Below are positions 7,455-10,767 of a stretch of 10,767 nucleotides of DNA, in pieces. The notes under the pieces were generated by a model. The model had not been told where the DNA came from. It did no database searches and saw only the letters and a program-made list of their open reading frames with translations. How positions within the stretch are numbered: position 1 is the first letter of the stretch; each line of letters begins with the position of its first letter. This DNA is from Spartobacteria bacterium UBA6821 (GTDB lineage: Bacteria > Verrucomicrobiota > Verrucomicrobiia > Chthoniobacterales > UBA6821), in the NCBI GenBank assembly GCA_002452515.1, contig DKEN01000018.1, forward strand, positions 18,509 through 29,275. The letters run 5' to 3'. Position numbers and translations under genes: made by a program.

Positions 7455-7565
7455 CAAAGGCCTCTACCATTGTCCGAGATTTCGTGTTGTGCAACAACGA
7501 GGTGATCGAACCGCTGTGATTGTATGAAGGAATTCCATTGCCCCACTCCCCGCGCTTCCTCATAA
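7455..7565. promoter_or_regulatory. Divergent intergenic region, presumed promoters for both blocks
   Basis: These 111 nt separate the divergent protease and HAD genes, so both transcription units should start here. On the minus strand TACAAT (7524-7519) is one base from a sigma-70 -10 box and lies about 65 nt before the protease ATG. No good -35 box stands at 16-18 nt. On the plus strand TATGAA (7523-7528) overlaps it, also without a clear -35. A short inverted repeat, GTTGT-GCA-ACAAC (7486-7498), sits in the middle and could be an operator. The assignment rests on gene layout; the individual boxes are weak. Confidence 0.4.
7461..7465 (-). promoter_or_regulatory. Shine-Dalgarno-like site deciding the protease start
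   Basis: Minus-strand AGAGG ends 6 nt before the ATG at 7454, an ideal distance, and only 3 nt before the alternative TTG at 7457. It therefore favours the ATG. It is the other of the window's two recognisable Shine-Dalgarno-like sites. Confidence 0.45.
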
Positions 7566-8249
7566 ATGGCGCCCATGATTCAACACGACCCTTGGGGTGT
7601 TCTCTTCGATTGGGATGGAGTGGTCATCGATTCTTCCTCCCAGCATGAACGCTCCTGGGAACTTCTCGCCGCCGAGCGGGATCTTTTCCTTCCCGAAGGG
7701 CATTTCAAGGCCGGTTTTGGGAAAAAGAACGAGATCATCATCCCGACTCTTGGCTGGGGGGATGACCCGGCGATCATCCGGGAACTGGCAGACCGCAAGG
7801 AGGCCCTCTACCGTGAGCTTGTCGCCGCGGAGGGAGTGACGATTTTACCCGGAGCACGCGAATTGCTTGAGGCCTTGAAGGGAGAGGGTATTCCACGTGC
7901 GGTCGGTTCCTCAACCCCCCGGGAAAACCTAGACGCTCTGTTTGCAACGACCGGCCTGGATGCGCTCTTTGACGCAGTGGTCTGTGGGAGTGATGTTTCG
8001 CATGGAAAACCTGACCCGGAGGTTTTCCTTTCCGGAGCTGCGAAACTGGGGCTTCTCCCCAGCCGCTGCATTGTCATCGAAGATGCTTTTGCAGGCATCG
8101 AGGCCGCCCGTCGTGGTGGCATGAAGGTGGTCGGCGTTGCCACGACAAATCCCGTTGAATCGCTGGATCAGTGTGATCTGGCGGTGGTTTCCCTGGAGGA
8201 AGTAACCCCTCGCAGGCTAGCTGCACTCTTTTCGGACAGCCTCTTATGA
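7566..8249 (+). CDS. HAD-superfamily hydrolase, beta-phosphoglucomutase-like
   Basis: The 227-residue protein is a HAD phosphatase or phosphomutase with an alpha-helical C1 cap, cytoplasmic, substrate unknown. All four HAD motifs are visible. The nucleophile and acid/base Asp15 and Asp17 lie in FDWDGVVIDS. Ser115 lies in AVGSSTPREN. Lys148 lies in GKPDPEVF. Glu172-Asp173 lie in VIEDAFAGIEAA. His27 stands twelve residues after the nucleophile, as His20 does in Lactococcus beta-phosphoglucomutase, so a sugar-phosphate substrate is plausible. The cap, about residues 24-95, includes FGKKNEIIIP. The start could be ATG 7566 or ATG 7575; neither has a Shine-Dalgarno sequence, and I keep the longer form. 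Its TGA stop overlaps the next gene's ATG (ATGA), which suggests translational coupling with the CorC-type gene. General phosphatase or phosphoglycolate-phosphatase activity cannot be excluded. Confidence 0.87.
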   Translation: MAPMIQHDPWGVLFDWDGVVIDSSSQHERSWELLAAERDLFLPEGHFKAGFGKKNEIIIPTLGWGDDPAIIRELADRKEALYRELVAAEGVTILPGARELLEALKGEGIPRAVGSSTPRENLDALFATTGLDALFDAVVCGSDVSHGKPDPEVFLSGAAKLGLLPSRCIVIEDAFAGIEAARRGGMKVVGVATTNPVESLDQCDLAVVSLEEVTPRRLAALFSDSLL

Positions 8250-9559
8250 CAAGCTTTTCCTTGGCGGCCCTAGACTCACCCGGAGACTATGCGTCGGTTC
8301 TTCTTGTTCCGCTCGGATTGATCCTGATCGGGGGTTTTTTTGTGATGGCAGATGTCGTACTCCTGAAACGTCGGGGGGATGCCGACAGTGTCACCTCTTT
8401 TCTGGGACTTGGGGCACGCCCTCGCCCCGGGTTACGCCTTACTTCGGTTTTCTTCTTCACCCTGGCTTCCGTCCTGGCCTCGCGAGACCTGATCGCCCTG
8501 CTCCAGAATCTCAATCCGATGCTGCTCGCTATCGCCATCGGACTGACATCGACATTGCTTGCCTTCTGCATTCTGTTGTTAGGAATCCTTCTTCCACGGG
8601 GTCTCGGGGAGTCGCTTCATGAGTCGCTTCCCATCAGGGCGCTCTCCCGACTGGCGCGCTGGCTGACGATTTGGATCGATCCATTGGCCGAACTCGGCTG
8701 GCTCTGTGTCTCGGTGATCCTTCGGGTGCTCCACCTGGATCGCAGTCGTTCCGCCGAGGAGCGAGAGGAAGAGGTGCGTCAAATGATGGATGAGGGGCTC
8801 TCCACGGGGGCTTTTGACGCCGCTGAAAAGGAGATGGTCGAAGGGGTGCTGGAACTCGATGAACAGACCGCAGCCGAACTCATGACACCCCGTTCACGGG
8901 TGGCGTGGCTTGATCTGAATGATTTGGACGAGGTGAACTGGAGGAGGATGGCAGCCGCAGGGCATTCTGATTACCCGGTTTTTGAAGGGAATCGGGATAA
9001 TATCAGGGGGATGGTTTCTGTAAAATCCCTCTGGGCCAATATCTCCCTTGCCGGTGCTGTGAAGCTGGCGGATGTCATCACACCCGCGCTTTTTGTTCCT
9101 GCCACGATGACTGCCCCCCGATTGATCGAGGAATTTCGAAAGGTCCGCAAACATGTCGCGCTGGTGGTCGATGAATTTGGAGTCGTCGATGGCATGGTGA
9201 CGCTCAAGGATGTGGTCGAAGCCATTGTCGGCCAGTTACCGGAAAAGGGAGTCCGTCAGCACTATCCTCAGATTATTCGCCGGGAGGACGGAAGTTGGAT
9301 CATCGATGCTCAGCTTGATTTTGAAGTGACCGCAAACGAGATCAATCTGGTGCTGGACCACGAGGAGTTGGAGACCAACCGTTATCAGACCATCAGCGGG
9401 TATGTACTCCATCATTTCGGGCACATCCCGGAAGAGGGGGATACGCTCGAGAAGCACGGATTTCGTTTTGAGATCATCGACATGGATCGCCAACGTATCG
9501 ATAAGCTTTTGGTCACCCGTCTTGTGCAGCCCCAGGTGATCCAGGGCACCACGGATTGA
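8246..9559 (+). CDS. CNNM/CorC-type membrane protein (divergent DUF21, CBS pair, CorC_HlyC domain)
   Basis: This 437-residue protein belongs to the CorC/CNNM family, linked to Mg2+ (and Co2+) transport. Hydrophobic segments lie near 17-39, 64-84, 91-120 and 139-162. The cytoplasmic part is canonical: EEREEEVRQMMDEG (171-184), then the CBS pair at about 208-330 with MTPRSRVAWLDL, YPVFEG, VKSLW and VVDEFGVVDGMVTLKDVVE. A CorC_HlyC domain follows at about 343-426. The membrane domain is odd. The usual FFSGSE signature reads FFVMAD (31-36), and the usual GExxPK reads GILLPR (113-118), so the hallmark Ser and Glu residues are replaced. The ATG overlaps the HAD stop codon by 4 nt, and the TerC gene begins 7 nt downstream. 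It may sense or gate rather than transport; that is inference. The older label hemolysin C should not be read as function. Confidence 0.88.
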   Translation: MTSFSLAALDSPGDYASVLLVPLGLILIGGFFVMADVVLLKRRGDADSVTSFLGLGARPRPGLRLTSVFFFTLASVLASRDLIALLQNLNPMLLAIAIGLTSTLLAFCILLLGILLPRGLGESLHESLPIRALSRLARWLTIWIDPLAELGWLCVSVILRVLHLDRSRSAEEREEEVRQMMDEGLSTGAFDAAEKEMVEGVLELDEQTAAELMTPRSRVAWLDLNDLDEVNWRRMAAAGHSDYPVFEGNRDNIRGMVSVKSLWANISLAGAVKLADVITPALFVPATMTAPRLIEEFRKVRKHVALVVDEFGVVDGMVTLKDVVEAIVGQLPEKGVRQHYPQIIRREDGSWIIDAQLDFEVTANEINLVLDHEELETNRYQTISGYVLHHFGHIPEEGDTLEKHGFRFEIIDMDRQRIDKLLVTRLVQPQVIQGTTD

Positions 9560-9566
9560 GCGGCCC

Positions 9567-10580
9567 ATGAGTCCTCACTTCATAGAACTCTTCCCCTTTA
9601 ACACCTGTTGGTGGGCCTACCTGCTTTTCTGTCTGCTCATCCTCGGCGCTCTCTTTGTTGATCTGAAGGGTCGGAGTGGCAACGAGAAGGCCATCAGTCA
9701 CAAGGAGGCACTTTTAACGGTGATCACGTGGATCGCTCTGGCCCTCCTGTTTTGTGCCGGACTCAATCTCTACGGACGCTGGCATTTTCCACTCGACCCA
9801 CGGCTTGCAGGACTTGACCCGGTGGCGCTTGCTCACCAGTGTAGTCTCGATTTTCTCTCCGGCTATCTTGTTGAGCAGAGCCTCTCGATCGACAACCTCT
9901 TTATCTTTCTGGTCGTTTTTGACTTTTTCGCCATCCCGGAGAAGTACCGCCACCGGATCCTCTTTTACGGCATCATCGGAGCACTCATTTTCCGGGGCAT
10001 CTTCATCGCCCTGGGATCGCTCCTGATGCAGATCTCCTGGGTGCCGATGATATTCGGCCTCTTCCTCATTCTCACCGGATACAAAGTCGCCTTCGGTCCC
10101 GAGAACCATCCCGATCCCTCCAAGAATATCGTGATCCGCTTACTCAGGCGTCTGATCCCGATTACGCCAACTTTCCACCGTCAGAAGTTCTTCGTCCGTG
10201 ACGGAGGCCGTTGGTTTGGAACGCCGCTCCTGGTCACGCTGGTTTTCATCGAGGTCACCGACATCATCTTTGCCGTGGATAGCGTTCCGGCAATCTTCGG
10301 CATCACCCGGGAGCCGTTCATTGTCTTCACCTCCAATGTCTTTGCGATTCTGGGTTTGAGGGCACTGTTCTTTCTGCTCGCCGGGATGGCAACCCGCTTC
10401 CACTACCTGAAGTATGGACTTGGATTCATCCTCCTCTTTGTAGGCGTCAAAATGGCCTGGTTTGATCATCACTTTCCCGGAGGCAAGTTCCCGACTGCCT
10501 GGTCGCTTGGGATCATTCTCCTGGCACTTTTACTCTCCGGATTGGCTTCGTGGCTGTTTCCGCGAGGGGAGAAAAAATAA
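9567..10580 (+). CDS. TerC/Alx-family integral membrane protein, probable metal (Mn2+) exporter
   Basis: The 337-residue polytopic protein matches the TerC/Alx family, several members of which export Mn2+ and support metalation of exported proteins. About eight to nine hydrophobic segments are visible. The two family signatures with acidic membrane residues are intact: LVEQSLSIDNLFIF (101-114, with Glu103, Asp109, Asn110) and FIEVTDIIFAVDSVPAIFGI (227-246, with Glu229, Asp232, Asp238). ITREPFIVFTSNVFAILGLR follows at 246-265, typical of the Alx subgroup. Length is normal for that subgroup (about 320-350). It starts at ATG 9567, 7 nt after the CorC-type stop, without a Shine-Dalgarno sequence, and ends the three-gene plus-strand operon. 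No yybP-ykoY-type leader is possible in the short gap before it. Substrate is inferred from family; tellurite resistance is not implied. Confidence 0.92.
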   Translation: MSPHFIELFPFNTCWWAYLLFCLLILGALFVDLKGRSGNEKAISHKEALLTVITWIALALLFCAGLNLYGRWHFPLDPRLAGLDPVALAHQCSLDFLSGYLVEQSLSIDNLFIFLVVFDFFAIPEKYRHRILFYGIIGALIFRGIFIALGSLLMQISWVPMIFGLFLILTGYKVAFGPENHPDPSKNIVIRLLRRLIPITPTFHRQKFFVRDGGRWFGTPLLVTLVFIEVTDIIFAVDSVPAIFGITREPFIVFTSNVFAILGLRALFFLLAGMATRFHYLKYGLGFILLFVGVKMAWFDHHFPGGKFPTAWSLGIILLALLLSGLASWLFPRGEKK

Positions 10581-10586
10581 CAGAAG

Positions 10587-10659
10587 TCTCACGCGGAGGA
10601 GAGTACAGGGAAGTTTGTATTTCCTCCCTCTCCGTGTTCTCCGCGAGCCCCGCGTGAGA
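10587..10659. repeat. Inverted repeat of CGCGGAGA-like units downstream of the TerC gene
   Basis: TCTCACGCGG (10587-10596) is perfectly complementary to CCGCGTGAGA (10650-10659), a 10-bp arm with about 53 nt between. Read on the minus strand, the right arm continues with three loose copies of a unit like CGCGGAGA (CGCGGGG, CGCGGAGA, CACGGAGA). The left arm on the plus strand has one (CACGCGGAGGAGA). The arms thus look like two opposed copies of one intergenic repeat of unequal length. It begins 7 nt after the TerC stop, so it could help end transcription or protect the mRNA end. There is no following T-run, so it is not a standard intrinsic terminator. The remaining bases to 10767 show no gene. 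Confidence 0.55.
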
Positions 10660-10767
10660 ATCTCGGGAAATAATCCAGAGACGATTCTGGCGGCCACAGA
10701 TTCCTGATTAATTCTTTGGCCTTCTCTGCCCTTGGAAATGCTCATCCCTTAGAGCAATTTTGATTTA

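Noticed and set aside
8246..9559. Hemolysin reading of the CorC-type gene
   Set aside because: The CBS and CorC_HlyC architecture is that of CNNM/CorC proteins. The hemolysin name is historical and nothing toxin-like is seen.
9567..10580. Tellurite-resistance operon reading of the TerC gene
   Set aside because: No terZABDE or other ter genes are in the window, and the Alx-type TerC family is better linked to manganese export.
10692..10721. A hairpin (GGCCACAGA with TCTTTGGCC, one mismatch, 12-nt loop) as an intrinsic terminator
   Set aside because: The stem is short and interrupted, and no T-run follows on either strand, so I cannot support a terminator call.
10530..10745. A 71-codon minus-strand frame across the downstream repeat
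   Set aside because: It overlaps the end of the TerC gene, runs through the inverted repeat, and has low-complexity Arg-rich sequence with no domain.

Overview
The window reads as ordinary bacterial chromosome with dense coding. There are nine protein genes, no RNA gene, no CRISPR array, and no transposase or phage gene. Few genes have a Shine-Dalgarno-like sequence. The gatC-gatA pair, a large DUF2723/GT117 membrane glycosyltransferase and a DEG9-like trypsin/PDZ protease together suggest a PVC-group bacterium, most likely Verrucomicrobiota. That placement is an inference from gene content, not a demonstrated assignment.

Left block, minus strand, transcribed right to left from about 7454 to 1. 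It contains six genes in a row: a secreted or envelope HtrA/DEG9-type serine protease; a same-architecture paralogue that has lost all three catalytic residues (9 nt gap); after a 95-nt gap, a dolichyl/polyprenyl-phosphate-mannose-synthase-type GT2 enzyme; a 999-residue DUF2723 (GT117, TMEM260-like) multi-pass glycosyltransferase with C-terminal TPR-like repeats; gatC; and the first 61 codons of gatA. The theme is envelope protein quality control plus lipid-linked sugar transfer, followed by the tRNA-dependent amidotransferase genes.

Right block, plus strand, 7566 to 10580. A beta-phosphoglucomutase-like HAD hydrolase overlaps by 4 nt a CNNM/CorC-type protein (DUF21, CBS pair, CorC_HlyC). After 7 nt comes a TerC/Alx-family membrane protein. 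This looks like one operon, probably for divalent-metal homeostasis, with a HAD enzyme of unknown substrate at its head.

The blocks diverge from a 111-nt intergenic region (7455-7565). After the TerC gene, the last 187 nt hold an inverted repeat whose arms are opposed, degenerate copies of a CGCGGAGA-like unit.

I found no clearly new system such as a defence locus or a biosynthetic cluster. The points most worth following are the protease/pseudoprotease tandem, the donor-synthase/GT117 pair, and the CorC protein with a degenerate DUF21 domain beside TerC. The last pair mirrors the TerC-CBS-CorC fusions of the E. coli YoaE/YegH type.
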